NCBI RefSeq assembly: GCF_003945595.2
Contig: NW_024104998.1
Coordinates: 4,335,790 to 4,399,789, forward strand
Length of the DNA: 64,000 nt
Reading direction: 5' to 3'
Origin: Pipra filicauda
Lineage: Eukaryota; Chordata; Aves; Passeriformes; Pipridae
Numbering within the stretch: position 1 is the first letter of the stretch; every line of letters starts with the position of its first letter. This document shows positions 1 to 23,100 of the stretch, one piece after another. The notes below the pieces were generated by a model that did no database searches, was not told the origin of the DNA, and saw only the letters and a program-made list of their open reading frames with translations. A program made the position numbers and the translations under genes.

Positions 1-8240
<8,240 letters not shown>

Positions 8241-11200
8241 TCATACACAATAGTTCATGGGAAGGACAACTGAAGGTTAGGCACACATGCTGAAAGCTCT
8301 TTTCAGTTGCAAAGGAAAGCAATTACTTCTTGTCTCAATCCACATATGAAGTAAATAGTTATTTACCATTTCCACATTTTCAGTTTTATTGTATTTTCTC
8401 TTCAGTCTACCCTCCCCTGACAAAACCCATTGTATCTTTCTGATACTTCTCTGAGCTTTGGAATAGATACAACAAAAACACAATTACTGTAGTGGCAACT
8501 TTTATCTGTATGTTTTAAAGAAAAGACTGCTTTGGAAAACATAGGAAGAAATTCCAATCCAAATTATGAACACTGCAGCTGGATCTAGCAATGCTTGTAT
8601 CTCCCCACTTCATTTTGCAGACGCCAGTCTAGCAGGGAGCTCTGTTTGTTTCAAATCCCCACTCTCACATGAAGCTGATGACTTGTGCAGTCCCAGCTCC
8701 ATGGCAGACAAACTGATATTGTGACGTTCAGTAATGAATCTCCTTGTTCACACGCGCCAGTTACAGCAGTCTGAAATAGTCGATGTGTATATCAGTGATG
8801 GCAAATCACAAGTATTTCTTTTCCAATACAATTTAGAAGGATAATCCTTCTCTCAGGATCTGCATCCATGCTAAATCAGATGAGATACAGCTGTTAGCAT
8901 CTGCATGACTGGAACCCGATTCCTGATCCCATGATGTAATTACACAGTACTTCAGCAAGCATATATACAACATTATTTCTACATTCCTCCCTCAGAGGAG
9001 AGTAATTATACTTACTCTTCAAAGAATCCACTACGAATGCTTTTTAAACCTCTTCTTCCTTCCTCTCTCCCTCCTTTCAGGTCACTGCTCTAATGCTAGG
9101 TTCACAGTCACATTTTCCCTTGCAGGCACACAGTCATACTCCCCCTTGCCCTAATTAATCTTTAAAGCCAGTTCTTTGAACAACATAAAACTTAAAATAA
9201 GAGCTCAGTGCAAATATGGGCTCAAGTAAACAAACAGTGACTAAAACACAGCTGGAGAAGCTAAAGCAGATTGTAACACCCCATACTACATCTCACTTTT
9301 ACCTTCATCTCTCAGATAAAAAATATAGAGAAACAGGTAAAGTAGTAGTATAGGTACCCACTTGCAGATACAACTGTTTCAATGGGATGGTGCCTTACAC
9401 ATCCTGCAAGTAGGAACATTAACCAGATTGGTGTGAGTTCTTATTAAGACTTGTGCTTTTGTAACAATATTGATGATAATCACAATCCTAACTGACTATA
9501 CCAATAAACCAAGGCAACAAGCAGTCCCACATGGCAAGTCTCAACTTCCCATATCACCTTTATTCAATCTCCCATCCTTCAATTGAGGAAGCACCATATA
9601 ATGACAGATGCACTGACATATCCACAGAATGTTTTCTTCTAAACATGAGAGGAAGGTAGTTCCTTTCCTACCATTTCTGCAAATTATCTGTCACCTATTG
9701 CCCACAAACCTTGGATTTGGTGGATAAGGTTTCAGCAGTGATGCAGTGAACTGTGATATTGGTTTAAAAGCACCATTAGAACCCACTGCGCCCCTTCTCG
9801 TCTTCACTCGAAATAAAAATAAAAGGAATCCTACAGAAAATCAATAGGCAGAGAATACAGTTTCCTCTTCTTGACTGTTAGCATTTCAGTGTTACCATAC
9901 TTATCTAAAGACACTGGGGGGCATCTTCAGCCAGAATCTTCCCTTAGTATCTTTAATGCTTAATTTTAGTTTGTGAAAACACCCACTGGGAGAGTTTTCC
10001 AAATTCTCAGCTCCACATGGGTTGTTTTGAAATACTGAGAAGGATTTTTTATTTATTTTATTTATTTATAACTGTAAGTATATTGATGACTCTTGTTCTG
10101 TTGTTAATGGTTCATAGGAAATTTCTGTACACCCAGAGGCAGACTGGTGTTTGCAAACTCACCCTAGACATCAGGAAGCCCAGTGTTTAATTACCTGCTG
10201 TATCTGCAAGATCAGGTATTTATCCACCTAAAGGCTAACCTTTTTGCTCTTGAATAGTTCTGCTTCTACAGAACAAACAGCTAAAGCGGAGGACATAAGG
10301 TAATTTGATCTAAGTTGTCAGCCAAAAAGCCCTTTCCTATTCCTGTAAGAAAGCTGAACATATCTTTAAAGACTGCATTGTGCTCAGTGCTGGTGTAGAC
10401 CCAGAGAGAAGCATTTTTACTCAGATTTTTTTCTGCAGCTTAAAGCACACAAACTTAAGACTGCTGTGAGGCTGTGCTGATAAGCTCAAGGTTATCATTT
10501 GTTCATGAGAGTAACAATAACAGATCTGTCATGCCTATGTGCAGGTGCTTCATAAGCACACAGAAGTCTACTTGATGTCACGTGAAATCACACAAATACA
10601 GTATGTGAGATAACATATGTGATGGCTTCCAACAAAGAGAAGATCCTGAGCCTCATCATGAAGCACTGTTTTTAATGGCTTCTTTTCCTCATAGAGATGA
10701 TACTCCACAGTCCTCAGAGAATTTAGCTAGTTCTGCATTAGCAAATAGCCCCAACAGTTAATGCTGAAGCCCATAGCTGGTTCAATGGGGCCTACTGTAC
10801 CCTTACTAAAGTATAGTCCCAAGGACTGAACATTAAGTAGGAGCAAGTTGATATCAAGGGTTTACCTAAAGGTAACCTCCTAAAGCACTGCCTATTCTAA
10901 ACAAGTATAGGCAGGCAATGGAGACAAAGCACAAACAGAGTTGAAAAATAGTTTCTAAGCAGTCAAAACTGGATCAATGAGGACACGTTCTTTTGATAGT
11001 GTGAAACAAAACACTTTGGAACTCTTCAAAGGCCACAGGATTTTATATTTCTGTACATGCTAGACCTTTGTAAAGCGATGCGCACCGGGTTCCAGACTGC
11101 ACATCCAAAATTCTGTTCGATTAGTCCTACACCCGAAGCAAATGTAACTGTACTGGTTTCAAAAGCCTCACTGCCCAGTTCACCTGCAGTGACAGATGTA

Positions 11201-13915
11201 TTTGTTTCCAGCACAGTATGATACATTTTTACACTGAAATCTGATCTGGGCCTTTTCCAGGTTTTTGAGAGTGGTATCAATGTAAAGATTCATAGGGCTA
11301 CTATGAAGAGCAGACACTGATCGGAGAGTTTCAGTCAACACCCACTGTAAATATTCAAAATTCAGAATATTATATCATTGCCAAAGTTATCTTTCTAAAC
11401 ATTCTACCCTAGCAAATTACCCATACAAAAAAAGAAACCCTGAAATATAAAATCTGTTTGCAGTGTACATCTATCTGAGCTTATACAGTAGTCATAAGAA
11501 AAATCTGAAGGGGGGGAGTACATTCATGCATAAATAAAATATTTCACTTGGTGTAAAATGTTCATTTGCATAGCGCTCTGTTGCCATATCACAAGGAGCA
11601 TCAAGGAAGTGTTTTGTGCAGATATATAAAGAGACAGAGAATACAGTAAGCAAAGAGCAATACAGACAGCACAGCATCATCATAAATAAAAGTACGTTAT
11701 TGTTCGTCAGAGACAAAAATAATTTAGACAACAGAGAAAATGCTGTCAGTCCCTACTCAGATGTTTCCCATTCCAACACTTTTGCAATACAGGAGACACT
11801 ACTTTTCATCCCTGCTTTTCATTTATTGCCCTGTCCACACAACTAGACATGAAAGATAAACACTGAATTAAAAGAAACTCTACTTAACACAGCTGCTAAT
11901 CTTTATAAACAGATATCTAAAAAAGTAACAGCTTCTCTTCTAACAAAGAGCATACTGTATTTCATGGCTAAAAGGTAAAGACAAGTACTTGGGTCAACAG
12001 CTGCAGCATGGCAACAAGTATCTAAGTTGAGGCACACTTCAAAAAGCCCCAGGGGTATCCATAAGCACCATCATGCAGAGCCTCTGCAGCAGGTTGTTCC
12101 ACAGACATCGATTCTGATGTCTACAAGACATTTACTTGGAATTTTCCCTCTGAATGCCCTATTTCATCTTGCTACAGCAACACACGAGTCATATTTCCAA
12201 AATGGATCACAGGGAGCAGAAGTCAGAAGTGAAACATTTTTCCAGGGTTAAAAGCTGCTGTCTGTCTCCAGAATATTCTTGTTTTACCAGCCTTTTTCTA
12301 CATTAGCACCATGTAATGTGTCTAAAGCCACAATACTTTCTACTGCAAGTAGTCAAGGTTCATGTGACCATCCCCTGTCCATCCACCATCAGCAGCATTT
12401 GAGGTTTCATTTCCTCCTGGCAGTTACCCTTTACATCATCTACAAAGGTGATCTCATTTTTCGTTTTGTTTATGGTCACAACCATTCTCTTCCTTGTGAT
12501 TCTGTTACATATATAGTATATATGTTGTACATTAGAAATAATTTCCTAAAAATCCACCTGACATGTCTGGCCTTTTCTTGATTGAAATCATCTCTTCATT
12601 AAAATGATTCTCAAATCCTCACAGATTATACTTTGGCTTTTCCAATAATAAAGTAACTTTTAAAATAATTAGAAGTACAACACTGAGTATACAAGGAACT
12701 CTATTTATCAAATAAACATCTGTTCAAAAGGTGAATAATTATATATCTAAACATGAATTCTCTGCATGGCTTAGGCTTTTATCGGCTATATACATGTGTT
12801 ATTTTAACAGGTACATACATTTGTATTCAACTGAATATGAAGACTAAACTCTTCATTTAAACCACAAATTTCTTATGCACAAGAACAAGAAAAAAATTAA
12901 TCAAGACCCCCAACTTACTCTGAGTCTTGAATGTTGCTCTATATTTAAACTTCTGAACCAAAGAACAGGAAGCAATACTTTACACCTATATATATAAAAA
13001 ACTGTTAACACACATGGAGCTTTAAAGCAGTTTAGAGAGCAAAGGAGTAAATAGTTTTATTTTTAATACTTTTTTCAAAAATTGAAAATAATATATTTGC
13101 TCTCCTTTGTTTTAGATGTTTCATTCTGGCCTTTAATGCCAGTTAGTTTGCTGCTACTTCACAAGTTATAAAGTCAGAGGTAACATAGTGATGCCTTCAT
13201 CAGATCTAAACAACTGAGCATATGAAACTGAGCATATGAGACTTCTCTGCAATTCCCTCAAGGTCAAAGCAGAAGTGTCTCAAAGTCAGTGATCAACTTA
13301 GATTAAAACTGCTTGGGAGGAAGAATCATAAGCCCACTCTGCTCAGGGACACAAAAACCTGCTTTCTCAGAAGCCCATCCAGCTTTCTACATCACTTAAT
13401 CAAGTGCTCAAGTTTACTATTCCATGAAAAAAAAGGGAAAAATCTTAAATTTAAGGAATTCATTTATCTTCCCTGTTACTGCTGACCTCCACTTTATATT
13501 GATCTTCTTCCACACCATCTGTAGCACCCAAGTGTTGCACGATCTTCTATACCTCTGTTACTGGACTATGAGAAGGACTATCTCTGAGTGGCCTGTGAAA
13601 CCTGGGTTAATTTTGACCTATCATCATATGGCAAAGCAACTGCCAAGTTGCCAACAGAGGAGTTTAACTTGAGGTGGTAGAGCTCAGAAAAGGCTGATCA
13701 GTACTGCTCTACACATATTTGCGCCAGTGAAGATTTGCTACTAGACTGGAGTGAGAATAAGAGCGACAAAAATAAATTATCTGTGGTTGGCAGTAAAGTG
13801 AAAGAACCAAAATGGAGAGTAACTGAACTGAAGTAGATTCCTATTCCTATTGCATGTCTCAAAAATTATTAGTTTTGCCTCTGTTCGGTTTTATTCTTTT
13901 ACCTGCAATTCACCA

Positions 13916-13965
13916 CATATATATAAAAAATATGTGTGTATATATATATATTTATTTAATAATAC
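13916..13965. repeat. AT-rich simple repeat in LYN intron 1
   Basis: Alternating TA and TG dinucleotides (atatatataaaaa, tatgtgtgtatatatatata). Microsatellite; no other function seen. Confidence 0.75.
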
Positions 13966-15055
13966 AATACAGTATTATCTATAGGTACAAATTTAAATTT
14001 TACTGTAAGACCTGATTGTCTGGTAACTTTCATCTAACTAGACTCATGCAAATACAGAAATCCCGGGTCAGCTTTCATTTTGGGCATGTTTCACTTCCCA
14101 CATCTTGTTTTGGCACTTGAGACCAGCTAGGGGAACTTAAGCAGTTTGTTCTTCCCTTGCCTTTCTGCTAAATGGTTATCTGCGTCTCATTCAATCCTTG
14201 CCTTGTGTATTTTAATATCTTTTTAAATTTAGCTTATTTTCTGTAGGTCTGGATCATATCATCTCTATGTCTCCCAAACAGAATTTAGCCCTTATATGAT
14301 ACACATATACATGGCATACACAGACACACACACACAGAGACATGGGCACAAATCACCATGTGCTCCCTGCAATGTATATAAAAAGGAGCATGAATAACCT
14401 GAATCTACTCAGTGTTTAACTAGGACAGACTTGTCCTGTGTGGACTGTCATTGCTCCTGTGATGTGAGGAGCACTAGCCCAGGTGACAGCATTTTTAAAA
14501 AAGGAATAATAATGAGGAATTCTTTTAACTGCTTCAATCTTTTTTTGTGGAAAAGGTGAGACAAAGCTAAAATAATATTTTGACATACATATCTATATAA
14601 ACAGGCAAATAAGAGAAATAAGTAGTGTAACCAACACTACTGTAGTGGAAAAGTCTGCAACAAGCATGTTACTGTAGAATTTCTTCAAACTTAGTCTCAT
14701 TTAAGTCAAACACTGCAAAGGTGCATATCTATCAGAGCAAGATCACATAGCTATCTAGTTTATGACCCATGATCAGAGCAAAAGGGTCAAAATTACTTTC
14801 TGGGAAAGGCAGACCTGTTCTGAGCAATGCAATCACATCATACAAGCTCAGAAGTGAGTTTACCACGCTCTGTTTTTAGTGAGGTTAATGGGCGGTGGTG
14901 CAGAAGAACAAAATATTATTGCTGAAAGGTTTCAGAACCTCATTCCACTTGGCTTAGAAACTGTCTCATAATTCCCAGTCTTAAGCACATTTTGGGAACA
15001 ATAACGGCATTTAGCCCTTCATCCTCTTGGGAGATTGAGAAGAAGTCACATCTTT

Positions 15056-15500
15056 TTCAGCCTCTTCTCTAGGCTTTAAAGACCAAACCCTATCAGTCTT
15101 TTCCACTTCCACTGATTATCCTAGCAGCCCTTCTCTACATCTGTTCCACTTTGAACTCATTCCTCTAAGAACAAGAGGCTGGAGCTGGCCAGGTGTTCCA
15201 AGATGACTTTCAGCAATGCCTTGAAGCAAATAGTATTATTACTTCTTCCATCTACAGAAATACATTACCAAGATGCATATATATTCCAGAAATTACTTTA
15301 TTATTTTCACACTTTCATCACACTAGCCTTTTATAAACATTTGGTGATCCAATAAGACATCCAGGTTTGTCTCATTTTTCATAATGGCGAACTGTTGTCA
15401 CAGCAGACTTTCATATCTCCAGTGGCATTACCTTACACTCTGATATTAAATTTCTCCCCGTTATTTTGCCAGACTATTTGTTCTGCACAATATTCTCAGC
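15056..15500 (-). mobile_element. Ancient CR1-family LINE relic (LYN intron 1)
   Basis: Weak but ordered matches to the reversed CR1 ORF2 3' region: 'cctcttctctaggct', 'cagcccttctctac', 'ttggtgatccaataagacat' 'ccaggt', 'tctccagtggcattacctta' and 'ttaaatttctccccgttatt'. The order is as in old archosaur/turtle CR1 copies. It is far more decayed than the other copies in this window. Confidence 0.65.
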
Positions 15501-16221
15501 CACCTGTGTGTTTCTAATGCCTCTTAATATCACAAGGGGACCCTTATTTTTTCATTGCAAATGAAAGTATTTTAGAAAAGTCTCAGTGTAATGCTAATGT
15601 AACAGGTAACAGACAGTGGTCCTGCCAAGAGTTTGGGGAAGTGCAGCAGACAGGAACCACAACCCTGTTGAGCTCCTTTCACAGTTTCTTCCTTAGCAAT
15701 TGTGACCAAGACAAATTCTACTTTGGCCATGCTATCTCAGATTAATTTTTATGCTTTCCTATAGCAGTCACGGAAAGTATCATCCTATCACCTTCATGCT
15801 CCCAAACACTTGCATTCCTACTACAGTTATAAATCCATCACATTTCTACTTCCTCTGCAACACTCAGTTTTAAGCCCTGCACCAGTATTTCTTCTCCTCC
15901 TCTTCAGAGCCCTGATTCACATTAATGCACAAATATCTCAGTCCAATTAAACCAATCTGGGTTAGCAGACATCTTTCTTGAATCAATTACCAAGCTGACT
16001 ACTGTTCTCATTGAAATTCTCATCACCACGTCCTCCACCCTTCGGTGACCTGTTTTCCTTTCCAACATTTGCCTTCATATTGAAATCTGGGGTTAGGACT
16101 CTGCAACATTCATAATTCAAGTCCATTTCCTAATTTAAATACTTCTAAAATAAGAATTCAAGTTACAACAGGGCAAAAAGGTGTGCTGCCATACAACGAT
16201 AGTGGAAGTGGACTGTGCATT

Positions 16222-16626
16222 AGAATCATAGAATGGTTTGGGTTGGAAAGGACCTTAAAGATCATCTAGTTCCAAGCCCCCTGCTGTGAGCAAGGATACC
16301 TTCCACAAGACCAGGTTACTTGGAGCCCTGTCCAACCTGGACTAGAACACTTCCAGGGATGGGGCATCCACAGCTTCACTGGGCAACCCAGTGCCTCACC
16401 ACTCTCACAGTAAAGAATTTCTTCCTAATATCTAATCTAAACCTACTCTCTTTCAGTTTGAATCCATTTCCCCTTGTCCTGTTACCACATGCTCTTGTAA
16501 AAAGTCCCTCTCCAGCTCTCTTGGAGGCTCCTTTTAGATACTGGAAGGCTGCTCCAAGGTCTCCCCGGAGCCTTCTCTTCTCTAGGCTGAACAACCCCAC
16601 CTCAGCCTGTCTTCATAGGAGAGGTC
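16222..16626 (-). mobile_element. CR1 LINE 3' fragment (LYN intron 1)
   Basis: Well-preserved 405-bp CR1 3' end in antisense, from 'agaatcatagaatggtttgg' through 'cagtaaagaatttcttccta' to 'ctaggctgaacaacccc'. Open frames of 74-112 codons here are LINE remnants or shadows. Confidence 0.93.
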
Positions 16627-19325
16627 ATTCAGCAGAAATCCCCCAACAGTTGACGTAAGAACAGTTGACAAAAGAACATAAGGAAACTTTTGGTCAGATA
16701 AGATATCTGGATTTGCAGTACTCATGCTGTATTGATGTGTTTCTGGGATAGGCAGAGCCATTCTGAGCAGCACAGTTGGATCATAATGAAAATCTTTTCT
16801 CCTATACTGTACCTTTTTGTTTTATTTTGTTTTTACTTACTAGACCAGGTTCTTTAGTGATGCAAGAACCAACATTAATTGGCATATTACTATACTAAAT
16901 GGCAAATAACTGACTTAAGTTATCATATCTCAAACTTCGAAGTGTGAAGTGATCCAATACAGCTATATAGAAATGAGGTGTGGTCAGGGGAGGTTTACAG
17001 ATTATGTACTTCTCTGCACAGCCTTTGTAACAGGAGTGCTTTGGTAAAACTTACTGTATCAGTCAAAGTAAACATTTTTCTAAATTCAAGTGACACTAAT
17101 CCACTTTCCAACCTTTGCCTGTCTTGCCTTCAAGTGTCCAGGGAGAGGATAAGTTTATTCAGTGCTCAGATAAATGATACACAACATTTGTTGGAACTCA
17201 TAAATGACAGCATAACACATATAATAAATATCAACATAGTTGATGACACAAAAGGTAGCTCTAACAGGGATGGGGAGTTTGACCAAGAAAGCAGCATCCT
17301 CTACTTTTCTGTAAATCCATTACAGTTTTGTCTAGATTAGTTAAAAGCTTGGTTTCATGCAGGAATAATGGCAGTGGTTAAAAAAAAAAGGTATAATAAT
17401 GTGAAAATGCTTTCAGAAGGATGAAAACAAACTTCTGAAACAAAACATTACACTGAAATGAAACCAAATTTGTACAAATTACTGATTCTTGTTTATTCGA
17501 TTTAAGAAAAAAAAGACCAAAACACAAGAAAGTTAGTTCACACAAGACTGTAATTTTGTTAACATTGTATAATAGACTTTATATATTATAAAAATGTTTC
17601 AGATTCATGTAGTCAGTATTTTTGGCATTAATTTTAAAACAAGACTTACATTAAACTAACATCTGTTTTCTGACCTTATAATACTCTCTTCATTTTATTA
17701 CAATCATTTGCCTCAACTGCATCCTCCAGAATTTTGAATCAATATCAACAATGAATTAATTCACTTTGCCAGCCCTCAGGCAACCACATCTTCCATTTCC
17801 TCAGCTTTTTTCCACTGCACTATATCTTTTGAAGATAGGGGAAAAGGTCAAATAACATCTTAGTTTGACCTAACAGAATAAATACCTCTATTCCAAATTC
17901 TTGGAAAGGATCATATGACATGGAACAGAAAAACTGTACCAATATGTTAACCAACTTAAAGCGAAGGTTCCCAAAATACTTTAAAGACTTAAAAGTGTCA
18001 TGCAAACTATAAGTAAAAATGTCATTTTCTTGACTCGTAAAAACACTCAGTAATGACAAACAGCAGCTCCATATAATCAAATATGCATTTCCAAAAGAGA
18101 ATTTGGCCAAACCACTACACTGAAGAGGATCAACATTTTTCCTAACTATTAGGAAGTGTGTCACTCCAGCTAGCAAACCCCAAGGACTATGTCTACATTC
18201 CAAGCCGAGTGTATCTATGACTCACATAAATTTTTTTTCAGATTTAAAACAATCATTTTGGTCAATAATGGCAGTGTGCTAAAGTTTCACTAGTCTAGTA
18301 TTTGCCCTGAGCTTTACGCACGTTCATGTCTACCACTAGGATGAGGATCCTTCTCTCCTCCCTTTTTAACAACTAGAGCAGTAACTGTGGCATAGGAAAA
18401 CGAGAAACTACCCTTAAATTAACAGGGGGTTGGAGTGAGGTCCAGGAGTAGCCCAAAGGTCTTCATTCTCATAACAAATGATGTGACAGAAGGATAGGAC
18501 AAGCTTCACGCTGTTTCTTTGGAGAATGCAGATCTCGGAACTATCCTTCCTCACTCCCAGCGGTACTTACCTAGTTCTCTGGCCTCCCCTTCTTCACACA
18601 CAAACACTTTGCCTCCCAAAACAAGGTGTAGTTGAGAGGAGTGCAACAAGGGCTTCTACATCAGTCCAAAAGGCCTGGTTCATTACCCATGGTGGGTTTA
18701 CTCAGGTGTTGATTTCAGTACACTGATCGATGTACTTGAAACCAAAGGCACAGCCACACAAACAAACTACCCTAAGGAACAAGTGGTCCTGCATGTGCAG
18801 TACCCCATGTCTGCATTTACCACGTGACATATGAAAGAGAAACAAGAGCTTCTCCTTGTTTACACTGGGACTCAGAAGACAACAAGGGACGAAGCGAGCA
18901 ACTTGCTAACGTACAGTGAGTTTGGGGAATCATCACCAGGCTGTTCTCCAACTAGCTCTTCAGCTGAAATTTGTTACTCTGTCTGCCCTCTCCAGAAGGT
19001 GCAAAGGAAGGTATATTTGCAGGTAGCAGCTGATACTTGAAACCTTTGTCTCATTCAAGCAAGGGAGCATAATGCTCAACATCCACATGCCTGGATAAAT
19101 GTACTGACAGGACATTTTTTGAGTGAATATTAATAGCTACTATGACTAAAGGGAGAGGATGGTTATTTATGAATGCGGCCTTCAACTAGTTAAAGATGCT
19201 GCTGGCAATAAAGAGTATTTTGCAGATGTGTTCTCTTGCTTTGAGGTATGCCTGTAATTCAAACCCACTGCTGTACTGTAAATAGAACGCAAAGATCATG
19301 AAGACCTTGAAATTATCACAACATC

Positions 19326-20104
19326 AAATCATAGAACTGTTAAGGTTGGAAAAGACCTCTGACATCATTGAGTCCAAACCATGTCCCCAAGTGCCACATT
19401 TAGAGGTATTCTGAATGCCTCCAGGGATGGAGAGTCTGATACTGCCCTAGGCAGCCTGTTCTGACACCTGACCACTTTTTCAGTTAGGAAATTTTTCCTA
19501 ATATCCAATCTAAGTCTCCCCTGGCACAACTTGAGCCAATTTCCTCTTGCTGTTTGGAAGAAGAGACCCACCCCTACTTCATACAACCTCCTTTTCAGTA
19601 GTTACAGAGAGTGATAAGGTCTCCCCTGAGCCTCCTTTCTCCAAACTAAACAACCCCAGCTCCCTATGCCACTCTTCATCAGATTTATGCTCCAATCCCT
19701 TCACCAGCTTTGTTGCCCTTCTCTGGACACACACCAGCACCTCAATGTCTTTCCTGTAGTGAGGGGCCCAGAACTGAACACAGGCCTTGAGGTTCAGCCT
19801 CACTGGTGTCATATACAGTGGGATGATCACTTCTCTGGTCCTGCAGGCCACACTGTTTCGGATACAAGTCAGGATGCCATTTGCCTTCTTAGTCACATGA
19901 GCACAGTGCTGGTTCACGGTCAGCTGCTGTCGTCCAGCACCCCCAGGTCCTTTTCTGCCAGACAGTGCTCCAGCCACATTGCCCCCATCCTGTAGTGCTG
20001 CATGGGGTTGTTGTGACCCAAGGGCAGCACCCGGCATTTGGTCTTGTTGAATCTCATAAAATTGGCCTCAACCCATCGATCCAGCCTGTCCAAATCCCTC
20101 AACT
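19326..20104 (-). mobile_element. CR1 LINE 3' fragment with ORF2 C-terminal remnant (LYN intron 1)
   Basis: About 780 bp of CR1 on the minus strand. It includes broken pieces of ORF2 reverse-transcriptase C-terminal protein: [17 protein letters not shown] and EKDLGVLDD in one frame (19920-20102), then [15 protein letters not shown] and [20 protein letters not shown] in another (19579-20037). The frame change shows that the copy is dead. Confidence 0.92.
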
Positions 20105-23100
20105 AGCCAATGAAAACATGATGGATGGCAGCAAATACACAGCCAGTAAGCCCTGATGAAGGTTTTGAGGGTGGCCTCATAGAAAGTATAACACTTCTCC
20201 TTTGGGTTCATCTTTGTTTTCAGTGTGTTTAATAAAAGAGAGAAATGGGGACCAGAACATTAATGTATTTTAGGTTTTGTTTTTTTTCAAATTCCGGTAA
20301 CTAGGTAACCAGGGAATAAATCAATTATTATAGACCTATCTGGTTTTATGCATTCTACAATTTGCTTTCGATATGGATTACGTCAGTTATGACTAAATCA
20401 GTGCAGAATGACTTCTGTGTCAATGGATCCTAACTATGGCTCCTAATAGCCTAGTCCTTTTGTAACTCATATTACTTTGCCCCGTGCTGCATTTATCATC
20501 CCGCTCCATCGGTCAGAGAGCTTCTTCAGCTGCTCTCACCTCCATTTTTGAATGCTGATATCTACTCATGACCAAACTTGCAACTAAAACATAGCATTCG
20601 CTATAATAGCATCATCTAATGTCTTGAGCACGTCTAAAGCACTGACATTCACAAAAGAAAAAAAGAATTTTTTTTTACTATTTCAAACACCAATATACAC
20701 TTACTTCTCCAGCAGACTGTATTGTATTTCATTAGCCGTACAGCACTAGATATACACAGAAGAACCCTCCTGAAACACAGGACATTATACTGGGGTATGT
20801 AACACGGACTCAAGAATGAATTCCATGCTCAGATGAAAATTTGGGGTTAAATCCTTCACGCTGACATGAGCTAACACTCAGAGCTCACTTCCTCCTGGAA
20901 GTTGGCAAACCTAGGACAAGTTTTCTTAAGTCACAAGAGGAAGTTGCCACAGTTCTTGAAAAAAAAAATAAATCAGACAGTGTCAAATCTGGTGCCAGTA
21001 AATTACACTAGTAGAAATGAAATTCTGTGCCATTTAATCTTTGCAGGGATACTAGAACAACATTCAGCACTAACTGTGTAAGTATCCTTGGGAGGAATCA
21101 CCTTGTCTTGTTCTCACTGATCTTAAGTAGCAGAACCTCCCTTAAATTCAAGGGTGCAAGAACATCCTCCAGGTTCTGGCTCTTCACAAAAGTCTATTCC
21201 TAACTTGTTTATTTTACTTAATTTTAAATTCTGTGTTAATTATATTCCTTCCTAAACCAGGAATTTACCAGTTGATTTCTGGCCCAGTTTAGTAAACTGT
21301 TTCAAGCAACTGTTGCAATTTGGTATATATGCAGAGGCACCAAAGGATATCATCTGAACCAACAGTTTGCTGCAAACATGATAAATAGAACTAAATGAGC
21401 TATATGATAAGCAATTTTTGAATGTTTTTAGTTGAAGTCCTTGACATTGGGGTTTTTTTTTTAAACAGATACAGGTACACTTCACTTAAGTCTACCAAAC
21501 ATATCCAAAGGGACAGCAAAATTTCATCAATTCAGGTCTGAAAGTCACAATAATACTCTAACTAAAGTCTTGTAAACTACATGTTCAAGCTGGGGTGACA
21601 GTAAGAGTGTAAAAAGAAATATGTCATTGCAGGAAATATGTCTGAATGAACATGAATAAGAATTCACATCCAATTTTCTAAGCATGTTTTTCACATTTGT
21701 TGCACATTTGAGCATGAATAAGAAGTTTCTCTAAAGTTAACCAAAATTTAAAATATTTTACATTCTTTCCCTTTTCACAGAGGAGTGAGAGTGAGAATCT
21801 GGGAACTCTCTTTGAGGAAGGGTTGTGAATAGCTGGTCTGATAATTCAGTTGACTGTTTCAGCTTCAAACTTTATAAGGAAGACCTGGAGACCCTCGATT
21901 TTAAACACACATATGTTTTTGCAGATGATCTCCCTCAAGGGCAAGAATGAACATAGTTCACCAAATTACCAGGACAATAGCTGTGCAAGTATATTACTTG
22001 ATTGAAGTTCTTTTACATTTGGGAGAAGTTATTCTATACTAAATAGAAGATCTCAATAGAGAACTGACTTGAAGAAGCATGTTGCATATTCTCAACACGT
22101 TAATTTATTGCATTTTCAAAAACGGACTAATACCTTGACCTCTGCTACTATTTTGACTTTGCCTGGACATTTCTTGTTTTCACCCTCTAAAAACAACAAA
22201 CCTTTCTGTATTCATGATATATCATTACTGGATTGCACAGGATTTAGTATTTTCTGTTGCTTCTAGTCCTGCTGAATGGCCAAGAGCCTTGCACTTGATA
22301 GCAGATGAAGACCTAGCAGTTACAACCATAGCCAGTTCCACTGAACCAGGCTCTGATCCTGTAAGTGGCAGCACACGGCTTGAATGACCCCTACAGACTT
22401 CGAGAGACTCACATCAGGACTGTCTGCACAAAGGGCAGGACACGGACCTTAAAGAGTAGGCCAGCACGCATGATAATTTTGGCAGATTTAGACTCACGGT
22501 AAACCGGAGGTCCATGAATATAATTTTCACATTCATACTGCAGACTGGAAGAATTTCACAGCACTATTATTACAACCATACTGGCTGCTCATTAAAGTTT
22601 ATATGCTCTGTAACTTCATGTATCAGGTATATAGCTCATAGGCAGGACATGTGGTTATACTGTACTTTAAAAAACTATCTTAGGTTGTGCACAAGCCCAA
22701 ATGTTTATTTGTGACTTCAGCACTCACAGTCCACACAGCTAACTTTCAAAGCAAGAACTAAGAACAAATCAGTGTTCACAATGGTTATCCAATTTTGTTT
22801 CAGGAGGACAGTAATGAGTCCACAACTTACACTTGAATTCCACAGTATTAAGCATTGTGCAAAGAAAATGCTTGAAAAAAACCAATAAGACTCCTTCATT
22901 GTTTGGACACGCACAGGAAGTTCTCAGGACAACACAAAACATATAATAAAAGGTGCAGGAGAGGAGGCCAAAATCCCTAAGAAGTCAGAATTGGGCTTAA
23001 TGCTGAGAAATAAATGAAGCAGGAAGACTGCAGAAGCAGAGAGATAAAATAAGAAAAAACAATCAAATGCAAAGGATGATAACTAATAGGGAGAGAATAT

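Noticed and set aside
19579..20037. 152-codon minus frame as a host gene
   Set aside because: The protein text is CR1 ORF2 C-terminus and the frame changes within the element.
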